Assembly: GCA_025153755.1 (NCBI GenBank)
Contig: JAOALD010000001.1
Coordinates: forward strand, 310,001 to 374,000
Origin: SAR92 clade bacterium H921
GTDB taxonomy: Bacteria; Pseudomonadota; Gammaproteobacteria; Pseudomonadales; Porticoccaceae
Direction of reading: 5' to 3'
Length of the DNA: 64,000 nt
The notes beneath the pieces were generated by a model, which made no database searches, had not been told where the DNA came from, and saw only the letters and a list, made by a program, of their open reading frames with translations. Both the position numbers and the translations under genes were made by a program. Positions 56,158 to 64,000 of this stretch are shown here, one piece after another. Each line of letters opens with the position of its first letter. The first letter of the stretch is position 1.

Positions 56158-58443
56158 ATGAAGAATTTACATCTGGGGTTATCCGCGCTGGCTTTCGCTG
56201 TTGTTAGTTCGGGCGTTAACGCACAGGATCAAGCACTTGAAGAAATTGTCGTCACAGCGGCCAAACGCAGCCAAAGTCTGCAGGAAGTACCTATTGCCGT
56301 GAATGCATTCACGGCTCAAATGATCGACGAAGCAGGCATCAACGATGCTCAGGATCTAGCCAATATGACGCCAAGCGTCAATTTAACAACCTCTAGAAAC
56401 CCGTTTCAAAACAGGCTTGCCATTCGTGGAATCGGCACCTCACAAAACGATCCTGCCCTGGAACCTTCCGTGGGTATGTTTGTGGACGGCGTGTACATGG
56501 GGCGCACTGGACTAGGCATGTCCGACCTAGTTGATTTAGAGCGTATTGAAGTATTGCAGGGTCCTCAGGGCACCCTATACGGTAAGAATACTAACGCTGG
56601 CGCTATTAGTTTGATTACTAAAAGCCCTAATCTCGAGGAGTTTGAAGGGTACGCGCAAGTTTCTGTCGGAGATTACGGCATGAAAAAATTGACTGTGACC
56701 ACTACAGGGCCTCTGAGCGAGACCGTCGCTTATCGTCTGTCGGGCAACAGTCACCAACGGGACGGTTTTTATGAAAATGCTTCTGGTCCAGATCTAAGCG
56801 ATGCCGATGATTGGAATGTACAGGGCAAGTTGTTGTGGGAACCGAGTGCCGAGGTTAGTGTTGTACTCAGTGCCTCCCATGTCGATCGCGATAGCAATGG
56901 TGGCGGCTTCGATGGAGTGCTGGGTAATTTAACGCTGAGTGGACTTGCTGCACAGGGTTTGCCCCAGGGCGACAATGATCCCTACGATTACAAAATTGCT
57001 AGAAGTACAGAAGGCGTATTCGCCATGAAGTCAGATAACCTGTCTCTTCACGTCGCTTATGATATGGACTGGGGAACAGTGACTTCGATCTCCTCTTGGA
57101 ATGACTACGACTATCTTACGGCATCTGATCCGGATGGCTCTCAGCTTGATATCATAGATACTGTGCCTGAGCTCTATTCAGGGGATAGTCTGTCTCAGGA
57201 ATTCCGTCTCGATTCGACACTTGGTGACAGTATCGAATATCAGGTCGGCCTATTCTATCACGACCAGAGATCCCAGCGAGGCGCCGACGGCGCTATTGGT
57301 ACTGTCCTTGGGGAAGATTTTATTAGCGTTGCTGGGACAGCTTATCTCAAGGCCAATGCCCTATTTGGTCCCAATGGGATTCCGCTGATGGGCTTTGCGG
57401 CGAAGTCGGGAGATTACATTGGAGGTAAAAATGTCTGGGATTCAGAGACTCTGGCCGCTTTTGGTCAAATGACCTGGAATGCAACTGAACGCCTGTCTGT
57501 AACCGCTGGCCTGCGTTGGACCGACGAGGAAAAAGTAGCCGACCTCTATACGGAGATCAATAGCACAGCAACAGGTGCTCCTCCGCCACTAGCCGCCGCT
57601 CTTCCGGCACCCCTGCTGAATTTTATTAGCACGCCTTTTATTTATAGATTAGCAACGGAAATTGACGCAACGCTGGAGCGTCGCAGTGTTAATACAGACT
57701 GGATGCTCAGTCTAGCCTACGACCTTGATGATAGCACTATGGTCTATATGAGTGCCTCAACAGGTACCAAGTCTGGCAACTTCAATGGTGTCAGTGGTCC
57801 TGCGGCCACACGTGAATTTGACGATGAAGATACCAAGAGCTACGAACTAGGCCTAAAGTCCACCGTGCTCGATTCACGGTTGCGCCTCAATGCTGCTGCG
57901 TTCATTACCGAGATCAAAGGTTATCAATTCCAGTATTCGCTACCCAACGGCGGCACTACTGTTAGTAATGAGGGTGCAGTCGAAGTCTCTGGGGTAGATC
58001 TTTCACTTAAGGCGTTGCCACTGGACAATCTAACCTTGGAAGCCGGCCTGCTGTATATGGACAAGTACGATGTCACTGAAGGACCAAACGCCGGTAAACA
58101 ACTTGCCTACACAGCGGACTTGAGTGGTAATTTGGCAGCTACACTAGTAATCCCTCTTAAGCAGGGCGCTCTCTATCTGCGCGGTGATTACATCTTTATG
58201 GACGACCACTGGACGACCAATAGGAATAATCGTATTGAGGCGACGGACTTTAATGACAGAACTCTCTTAAACGCCAAGATCGGCTGGCGCAATGATGATT
58301 GGAATCTGTCTATTTGGGGCAAGAACCTGACCAATGATAAGTATGCCTCTGTGACTAATGCAGTGCAGGCATTTAGTGGAAATCAAGGTTATGTGCTCGC
58401 AGCGCCGAAAACCTATGGTATCGATGTGCGTTATAACTTTTAA
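56158..58443 (+). CDS. TonB-dependent outer-membrane receptor
   Basis: The 761-residue receptor has a signal peptide ending VNAQ, a TonB box region EEIVVTAAKR and a plug domain (IRGIGTSQNDPALEPSVGMFVDGVYMGR and VEVLQGPQGTLYGKN-like segment). A 22-strand barrel ends in GIDVRYNF. It imports large or scarce substrates across the outer membrane using TonB energy. The substrate is unknown; the next genes do not identify it. Confidence 0.92.
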   Translation: MKNLHLGLSALAFAVVSSGVNAQDQALEEIVVTAAKRSQSLQEVPIAVNAFTAQMIDEAGINDAQDLANMTPSVNLTTSRNPFQNRLAIRGIGTSQNDPALEPSVGMFVDGVYMGRTGLGMSDLVDLERIEVLQGPQGTLYGKNTNAGAISLITKSPNLEEFEGYAQVSVGDYGMKKLTVTTTGPLSETVAYRLSGNSHQRDGFYENASGPDLSDADDWNVQGKLLWEPSAEVSVVLSASHVDRDSNGGGFDGVLGNLTLSGLAAQGLPQGDNDPYDYKIARSTEGVFAMKSDNLSLHVAYDMDWGTVTSISSWNDYDYLTASDPDGSQLDIIDTVPELYSGDSLSQEFRLDSTLGDSIEYQVGLFYHDQRSQRGADGAIGTVLGEDFISVAGTAYLKANALFGPNGIPLMGFAAKSGDYIGGKNVWDSETLAAFGQMTWNATERLSVTAGLRWTDEEKVADLYTEINSTATGAPPPLAAALPAPLLNFISTPFIYRLATEIDATLERRSVNTDWMLSLAYDLDDSTMVYMSASTGTKSGNFNGVSGPAATREFDDEDTKSYELGLKSTVLDSRLRLNAAAFITEIKGYQFQYSLPNGGTTVSNEGAVEVSGVDLSLKALPLDNLTLEAGLLYMDKYDVTEGPNAGKQLAYTADLSGNLAATLVIPLKQGALYLRGDYIFMDDHWTTNRNNRIEATDFNDRTLLNAKIGWRNDDWNLSIWGKNLTNDKYASVTNAVQAFSGNQGYVLAAPKTYGIDVRYNF

Positions 58444-58457
58444 TAGCCTCTAGAGAA

Positions 58458-58492
58458 AACAAACGGTCGGGTTTCGCCGGCCGTTTGTTTTT
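58458..58492 (+). terminator. Terminator after the TonB receptor
   Basis: AACAAACGGTCGG pairs with CCGGCCGTTTGTT with one G-U pair, flanked by A- and T-runs. Expression of the following genes may therefore depend on readthrough or a separate promoter. Confidence 0.82.
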
Positions 58493-58614
58493 AGTATTGC
58501 CTTGGAATTCTCAGATTCAGCGATTGGTCTGCTTGAAAAAAGCCTTCCAGACAGCGTCGATCCCAGTGAATAGTTTGCAACACTGATGTGCAAAAAATAG
58601 AGGGAAGATAGTTT

Positions 58615-59541
58615 TTGAAAACGCAGTTAAACAAGCCATGGCTGCACTTCCTTATTCTAGGGGCCGTTTTTTATCAGGTTCAAGCCATAGTATTTCCCGA
58701 ACCTAAAACGGTGATCGGCCCGTTGAGCGAGTCAATGCAGGACGCGTTACAACAGCAGTGGCTCACCCGCTTTGGCAATCTGCCTACAGCCCAGCAAAAA
58801 ACTAAAATGATCGACGATGAGTTGAACCATGACTTGTTATTCCAACGTGCTGTAGAGCTTAAACTTCACCTGCATGACAGCATTATTTTTGATCAGCTAA
58901 TTCGCAATATGCGTTTTCTGGAGATAGATAAAGGCAAAAGTAACAACGATTTATTCCAGCACGCCTTGGACATGCGCTTACACCTAAGAGACGAAGTTGC
59001 TAAGCGGCGACTGATCGAAAAAATGAAACAGCGTCTACTGATAATTAATCCTCCCGCTGAGGTCTCGAAGACACAAATCAATAACGAGTTTGTTGCTCGT
59101 CAGTATCAATTCTACCGCTCACCACGATATTCATTTTCCCACATATTTGTCAGCCCAGAACGAGAGGCCGAACTTGATCCTATTATCAAAACCATCCAAG
59201 ACCAGCGATTAAATGCTACAACAGCAAGATATCTAAGCTCTCCCTTTATGTCAGGCTATGAATTTCAGGCACAGACTACCGAACAATTGGCTCGTAGCTT
59301 CGGGACGGTATTTATGTCTGACCTAACAAAAGCCGATCCTACAGTGGATCAATGGTATGGCCCCATTCACTCTTCTTTTGGTTACCATTATGTTTGGGTG
59401 AGTGCTATCGAACCGGCACGAGACGCCCGCTTAGAGGAAGTGGCCGGCCAGTTGCGTCGCAGCCTCGAAGTCACAGCTCGTGAGCAAGCGTTGCAAAGCG
59501 CCATCGCGGATTTGCGTGCCGACTACGAGGTGAGGCGGTGA
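58615..59541 (+). CDS. Parvulin-like peptidyl-prolyl isomerase, membrane-anchored
   Basis: The 308 residues have an N-terminal membrane helix (PWLHFLILGAVFYQVQ) and a long helical region. A C-terminal PpiC/parvulin-like domain (YSFSHIFVSP and QWYGPIHSSFGYHYVWV) follows. It starts at TTG with Shine-Dalgarno AGAGGGAAG seven bases upstream. The four-base overlap (GTGA) with the next gene indicates coupling. It may fold a periplasmic or outer-membrane partner of the cluster. Confidence 0.78.
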   Translation: MKTQLNKPWLHFLILGAVFYQVQAIVFPEPKTVIGPLSESMQDALQQQWLTRFGNLPTAQQKTKMIDDELNHDLLFQRAVELKLHLHDSIIFDQLIRNMRFLEIDKGKSNNDLFQHALDMRLHLRDEVAKRRLIEKMKQRLLIINPPAEVSKTQINNEFVARQYQFYRSPRYSFSHIFVSPEREAELDPIIKTIQDQRLNATTARYLSSPFMSGYEFQAQTTEQLARSFGTVFMSDLTKADPTVDQWYGPIHSSFGYHYVWVSAIEPARDARLEEVAGQLRRSLEVTAREQALQSAIADLRADYEVRR

Positions 59542-60569
59542 GGTACCTGTTCAGTTTAATGGCGATTGTGGCCACATCGCTACTACTGCCTCATACCGCG
59601 CAGGCACATCTTTTTGCGCCCTCGCTATTAAAGCTATCTGAATTGTCACCGCAGTCTTATAACGTGGTTTGGAAAACCCCAGTTAAGACTATCAGTAATA
59701 TTCCCTTGCGGCCCATCTGGCCCGAGGGTTGTGAAACTCAAGCTCAGAGCACCCCCCGAACCGAGGGCACAGGTATTGTGTCGAGCTGGCAGCTAGTCTG
59801 CGATTCGTCATATGACCAAGGCTTGGTTGGCCAGCTGTTGGGCGTCTCCGGACTCGGCGCCAATCAGGTTTCGGCCATGGTGATACTCAACCTGCGCGAT
59901 GGCCGCCATTACCAACAGGTATTGACCCCCGAAACACCACAATTTCGAGTCCCGTTTGAGCCTGTTCAGAGCCAAGTAATGACTGAGTATTCGGTACTGG
60001 GTGCAGAGCATATTTGGGCTGGTATTGATCACCTGATGTTTGTTTTTGGCTTGCTGTTACTGGTTGGCTTTGGGGCAGGGTGGAGGCTCATTGGCACCCT
60101 CACGGCGTTTACGCTAGGCCACAGTATTACCCTGGCACTGGTGACGCTCGGTTTCTTAACTTTTCCAGTGCCGCTGGTGGAATTCACTATAGCTCTGAGT
60201 ATTTTTATTCTCGCATTAGATCTTGCCCGCAGTGACAAAGGTGGCTTATTCCGCCGTTACCCCTGGTGGCTGGCTGCGGGTTTTGGCCTGCTGCATGGCA
60301 TGGGGTTTGCGGGGGCCTTAGCCGAGATCGGCCTGCCTCAGGGCAGCGTACCCCTAGCTCTGCTATTTTTTAATCTCGGCATAGAGCTGGGTCAAATTGC
60401 CTTTATTCTGCTATTGCTGGGTGCTTGGCAGTTAGCCAAACGGCCGTTATTACCCTGGCAGGAGCGTCTGTTAACCGTGCCAGTTTATACGCTGGGGGGG
60501 CTGTCGGCCATGTGGTGTATTGAGCGTGGGCTACTACTTCTGCCATACGTGGATTATTTAAATTTTTAA
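59538..60569 (+). CDS. HupE/UreJ-type membrane protein
   Basis: The 343 residues start with a signal peptide ending AQA, giving a mature N-terminus HLFAPS. A periplasmic domain of about 140 residues follows, then seven helices with GIDHLMFVFGL, TLGHSITLAL and LLHGMGFAGAL. The His-rich helices match the HupE/UreJ_2 family, some members of which carry nickel or cobalt. It starts with GTG. The metal assignment is only by family. Confidence 0.82.
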   Translation: MRYLFSLMAIVATSLLLPHTAQAHLFAPSLLKLSELSPQSYNVVWKTPVKTISNIPLRPIWPEGCETQAQSTPRTEGTGIVSSWQLVCDSSYDQGLVGQLLGVSGLGANQVSAMVILNLRDGRHYQQVLTPETPQFRVPFEPVQSQVMTEYSVLGAEHIWAGIDHLMFVFGLLLLVGFGAGWRLIGTLTAFTLGHSITLALVTLGFLTFPVPLVEFTIALSIFILALDLARSDKGGLFRRYPWWLAAGFGLLHGMGFAGALAEIGLPQGSVPLALLFFNLGIELGQIAFILLLLGAWQLAKRPLLPWQERLLTVPVYTLGGLSAMWCIERGLLLLPYVDYLNF

Positions 60570-60604
60570 AATCCTGCCCTGCAGGAAAAAAGAGAGAGCG
60601 TGAT

Positions 60605-62644
60605 ATGTTCAAGAAAATTGGTTTGGTACTTATTGTTTTGCTGCTTTTGGCCCTCGGCTTTGTTTGGGTTAAATTACTGATGCCCCTCCAAGAATCAGCG
60701 GATAAAAATGGGCCGGCTAGCGCGGGCCGCGATTACGCTTTGCAAGATGACAGTCGGCTAACATTGCCTGCCCCACAGGTAGCCACTTATCAGGCGGCGC
60801 CCAACCCAGATATGAATCTGTACTGGGGTGAATTGCATGTGCACACTACCGAAAGTTTTGATGCCACGCTGTTTGGTAACTCGCTGAGTATCGAAGACGC
60901 CTACCGTTTCGCCAAAGGCGAACCACTAACCGTCGCTGGCGGTGAGGTCATGCAGCTCAGTCGGCCACTGGACTTTGTAGCGATCACCGACCATGCCGAA
61001 GGCTTCGGCACCCGCACCCACTGCGGCGACTCAAATCTGTCTCTGGCTGAGCGTGCCGCCTGCTGGCTAGCCAATGAGCCCAACCCAAAGATTTTTCAAA
61101 TCCTAGCGGCGAAGGCTCGTGGCACAGCAGCCCCTGGCGACGTATCAAAGCCAGCCGGTGTCTATCAACAGACGACTCGCCAGCCCCTTACTCCAGGCTC
61201 TTTCCCTACCTGTAAGTTTGGCGATGGCGCCTTTGAGCGATGCATTAAAAACACTGCCTCCGATTGGGCCCGCTATATCAACCTTGCCGACAAGTACTAT
61301 GAGCCGGGTGAATTGACTACGCTGATTGGCTATGAATTCTCGCCGGGAATGCCGGATCAGGGCAAGCACCATCGCAATGTTATTTTCCGCTCCAATACAG
61401 TGCCTGAACGCGCTATTTCAAGTTTGGATGTACCCAATGCCATCGAACTGTGGAAGGGGCTTGAAGCCAACTGTGTCCAAGATTGTGACTTTCTGACCAT
61501 GCCCCATAACCCCAACAAGGCTTGGGGGCTAACCTATTCTCGATACACCTGGGATGGTCAGGAATACAGCGAGGCTGACTGGCGTCTGCGCCAAAAGCGC
61601 GAACCGCTAGTAGAAATATTCCAGATCAAGGGTGCACAGGAATGTGCCCTTGGGGTTGGCGCGACGGACGAAGAATGTGCTTTCGAGCAGGTTTTTGATC
61701 CTTGCCAGCCCGGCGAAACTACCGGCTGTGCCTTCGAGACAGGATTTGTTCGCCAGGGGCTTAAAGTCGGGCTAGAGCTTGAGCAGGAGCTCGGATTTAA
61801 CCCGTTGCAAATCGGCTTTATCGCCGCCACCGACAGCCACAATTCCAACCCCGGCGATGTCGAAGAATGGGACTTTCCCGGCGCGGTGGGTGCGGTTACT
61901 TCATCTGCGATTCGGCGCTTGCGAGAAGACGTGGCAACAGCCGCCTACAAATCCCCGATCAAGTTTCATTCATCCGGGGGCCTTGCCGCGGTTTGGGCGC
62001 CAGAGAATACCCGCGAAGCGATTTTTGACGCCCTAGCCCGTCGCGAAACCTACGCCACATCGGGCCCGCGCATGGCGGTGCGCGTCTATGCAGGCTGGGG
62101 CATTGATGATGCCATTATGCAAGACCGCAACCCGTTTCAATCGTTAATCGCCAACGCGGTGCCCATGGGCAGTGTTCTGCGCGTGCCGGCAAGCCCTGAT
62201 GCGGTAAAGCAAAGCTCTCCTGGCTTTATGGTCTGGGCGACCCGCGATCCAATGGATGCCCCATTGCAGCGAGTGCAAATGATCAAGGGCTGGATCGACG
62301 CTGAGGGTCAAACTCAGGAAAAGGTTGTCGATATTGCCTGTGCGGATGACTTGGCCGTTGATTCGGCAACCGGGCGCTGTCCCGATAATGGCGCAACCGT
62401 TGATCTTGCTAGCTGCAATTTCAGTCCCGGTTCCGGCGCCAATGAGCTGAAAACCCTGTGGCATGACCCTGACTATGATGCGGAGCTAAGTGCCTTTTAT
62501 TATGCCCGCGTTTTAATGAACCCGACTTGTCGATGGTCTAGCTATGATGCTATCCGCCTTGGCCGGGAGCCGGACCCTCGAGTACCTGCAACAATCCGCG
62601 AGCGGGCATGGACCAGCCCTATCTGGCTTGATCCCGAAGGCTGA
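60605..62644 (+). CDS. DUF3604 protein 1, PHP-like, membrane-anchored
   Basis: The 679 residues have an N-terminal membrane helix (residues 5-25). The DUF3604 fold shows PHP-like metal motifs: YWGELHVHTTESFDA (His78, His80), VAITDHAEG, LTMPHNPNKAWG and ATDSHNSNPGD. The arrangement suggests a periplasmic metal-dependent phosphoesterase or hydrolase of unknown substrate. Six or more Cys residues could form disulfides. It follows the HupE-like gene by 35 bases. Confidence 0.85.
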   Translation: MFKKIGLVLIVLLLLALGFVWVKLLMPLQESADKNGPASAGRDYALQDDSRLTLPAPQVATYQAAPNPDMNLYWGELHVHTTESFDATLFGNSLSIEDAYRFAKGEPLTVAGGEVMQLSRPLDFVAITDHAEGFGTRTHCGDSNLSLAERAACWLANEPNPKIFQILAAKARGTAAPGDVSKPAGVYQQTTRQPLTPGSFPTCKFGDGAFERCIKNTASDWARYINLADKYYEPGELTTLIGYEFSPGMPDQGKHHRNVIFRSNTVPERAISSLDVPNAIELWKGLEANCVQDCDFLTMPHNPNKAWGLTYSRYTWDGQEYSEADWRLRQKREPLVEIFQIKGAQECALGVGATDEECAFEQVFDPCQPGETTGCAFETGFVRQGLKVGLELEQELGFNPLQIGFIAATDSHNSNPGDVEEWDFPGAVGAVTSSAIRRLREDVATAAYKSPIKFHSSGGLAAVWAPENTREAIFDALARRETYATSGPRMAVRVYAGWGIDDAIMQDRNPFQSLIANAVPMGSVLRVPASPDAVKQSSPGFMVWATRDPMDAPLQRVQMIKGWIDAEGQTQEKVVDIACADDLAVDSATGRCPDNGATVDLASCNFSPGSGANELKTLWHDPDYDAELSAFYYARVLMNPTCRWSSYDAIRLGREPDPRVPATIRERAWTSPIWLDPEG

Positions 62645-62833
62645 TAGGACTAACGAATTGATAATGAGCTGTCCGATTATGATTCTCAAATATGGGCAGG
62701 TAACGGCATACTAATTACATCAAAGAACTAGCAGTGTCAGTATTCGCATGAGTGCTGACGCTGACAACTAAGAGTTTTTTTGCCACTACGGTTGCTAATA
62801 GCCAAAACTATTTAATAAAAAGAGATAAAACCT

Positions 62834-64000
62834 ATGATCTTTCGTACCGTACTGATTGCCTTCTGCCTAATGATCGTCGCCTGCTCGGGGGACCAAGCAC
62901 AGGAAGATAAGCGGGCACAGGCTCAAGCATACTATCGAACGACCAATACGGTTATTCCTGGGAGTGATGAAATTATAAGGTTTCCAGCATTGCTCGCCCC
63001 CGATCCTAGTCGCCCCAAGCCCAACCTCGATCGTAAGGCCTATTTTGGCGACCTACATGTGCATACAACGCTCTCCTTTGACGCTTCTGCTTTTGGGACA
63101 ACCGCATCACCTGCCGATGCCTATAGGTACGCGCGGGGTGAAGCGATCAGGCACCCTAGTGGCTTTGACGTAAAGCTGGCACAGCCTTTGGATTTTTACG
63201 CGGTTACCGATCATGGGATATTTTTGGGTCTAATCAATGACGCTGAAGACACCAGTACAGCCTTCTCCCAATACGAACTGGCCAAGGAATATCACAATAT
63301 TAACGAGTCGGTCGATGGTGGCCTTTTGGATTTGGCCAAACGCAGTGCGGTGTTTGGCAACTTTATTAGCGACGTGGTGGCTGGTCTTCTCGACGGCACT
63401 ATCGATAACAGCGTCGTCAACAAAATCAGTACATCCGCTTGGTCAAAAACGGTTGAAGCGGCCGACGAGGCTTATGTGCCCGGCACATTCACCACCTTTG
63501 CGGGGTATGAGTTCACCTCATCCACTGCGGAGCGAGAAGCGCTGCATCGCAACGTGATTTTTCGTGGTACCGAACGCTTACCGGCACTGCCCTTCACACG
63601 CTTCAATAGTCTTAACCCCGAAGGCCTGTGGGACTGGATGGACAAGCTGCGTGATCAGGAGATAGAAAGCCTAGCAATACCGCACAATAGCAATGGCTCC
63701 AATGGGGCGATGTTTATGTTCACCGATTGGGAGGGTAAAGCTATTGATCAGGAATACGCTGATCAACGGCTGCGCAATGAACCGCTTGTGGAAATCACTC
63801 AGGTCAAAGGCACGTCAGACACCCACCCCTTGCTGTCAAAAAACGATGAGTGGGCTAACTTTGAAATATTTCCCCTGCGCACCTCTACTAAATTACTCAG
63901 TGACCCGCCGGGTAGCTATGTCAGAAATGCTTGGCAGCGGGGGTTATCTATGGAAGATCGCGGTGCCGGAAATCCCTATAAATTTGGCGTGATTGGTGCC
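62834..64000 (+). CDS. DUF3604 protein 2, lipoprotein, C-terminus beyond window
   Basis: The visible 389 residues begin MIFRTVLIAFCLMIVAC, a lipoprotein signal with Cys17 as the lipidated residue. The DUF3604 motifs follow: YFGDLHVHTTLSFDA (His75, His77), AVTDHGIF, FAGYEFTS and IPHNSNGSN. It is a diverged paralogue of the preceding gene, 189 bases after it. The frame stays open to the window end. Confidence 0.85.
   Translation, partial: MIFRTVLIAFCLMIVACSGDQAQEDKRAQAQAYYRTTNTVIPGSDEIIRFPALLAPDPSRPKPNLDRKAYFGDLHVHTTLSFDASAFGTTASPADAYRYARGEAIRHPSGFDVKLAQPLDFYAVTDHGIFLGLINDAEDTSTAFSQYELAKEYHNINESVDGGLLDLAKRSAVFGNFISDVVAGLLDGTIDNSVVNKISTSAWSKTVEAADEAYVPGTFTTFAGYEFTSSTAEREALHRNVIFRGTERLPALPFTRFNSLNPEGLWDWMDKLRDQEIESLAIPHNSNGSNGAMFMFTDWEGKAIDQEYADQRLRNEPLVEITQVKGTSDTHPLLSKNDEWANFEIFPLRTSTKLLSDPPGSYVRNAWQRGLSMEDRGAGNPYKFGVIGA

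Overview
The window comes from a marine gammaproteobacterium with moderate GC, most likely an oligotrophic Cellvibrionales-type lineage (SAR92/Porticoccaceae-like). This placement rests on protein resemblance and on a Pseudomonas-like gene order (envC, gpmI, typA, thiI position, glnA, ntrBC, secB, grxC, rhodanese). It is not a phylogeny.

Region 1 (1-29 kb) is core chromosome. It carries envC (partial), gpmI, the ABC-F ATPase uup, an MMPL/RND exporter, a D-2-hydroxyacid dehydrogenase, PPi-dependent phosphofructokinase, mpl, dtd, prolyl iminopeptidase, tag, a membrane GGDEF protein with a degenerate active site, and typA. A stand-alone ThiI-type rhodanese domain sits where full thiI is expected. 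A nitrogen block follows: glnA and ntrBC, each with visible NtrC sites and a sigma-54 promoter. Then come secB, grxC, a YibN-like rhodanese, a PHP phosphoesterase, sprT, a GIY-YIG protein, a HutC-like regulator with operator palindromes, a NYN protein, and an arsJ-gap pair for arsenate detoxification.

Region 2 (28.7-39.5 kb) is a phosphate block: slyD, phoBR, a porin, pstS, pstC, pstA, pstB and phoU. Pho boxes precede phoB, pstS and, in the opposite direction, the porin. Region 3 (38.8-44.7 kb) is housekeeping: GST, dxs-ispA-xseB, an HNH protein and an NSS symporter.

Region 4 (44.8-51.5 kb) is a tmRNA gene used as an integration hotspot. A 49-bp copy of the ssrA 3' end recurs 3.8 kb downstream and bounds a small AT-rich element. 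That element has its own tyrosine integrase, flanking arm-like repeats, small unknown genes and an internal duplication. A second, P4-type integrase with an AlpA-like regulator follows, then an array of about eleven TGTGTGACCG repeats in both orientations and a 46-residue membrane peptide gene. The right end of this second element is not visible.

Region 5 (51.5-64 kb) holds trhA (hemolysin III family), then two divergent clusters. One is a leftward run of PfpI-like protein, small membrane protein, sulfatase and small secreted protein. The other is rightward: TonB-dependent receptor, parvulin-like isomerase, HupE/UreJ-type membrane protein and two DUF3604 proteins, the last cut by the window end. 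Together they look like an outer-membrane uptake and periplasmic processing system whose substrate cannot be read from sequence.
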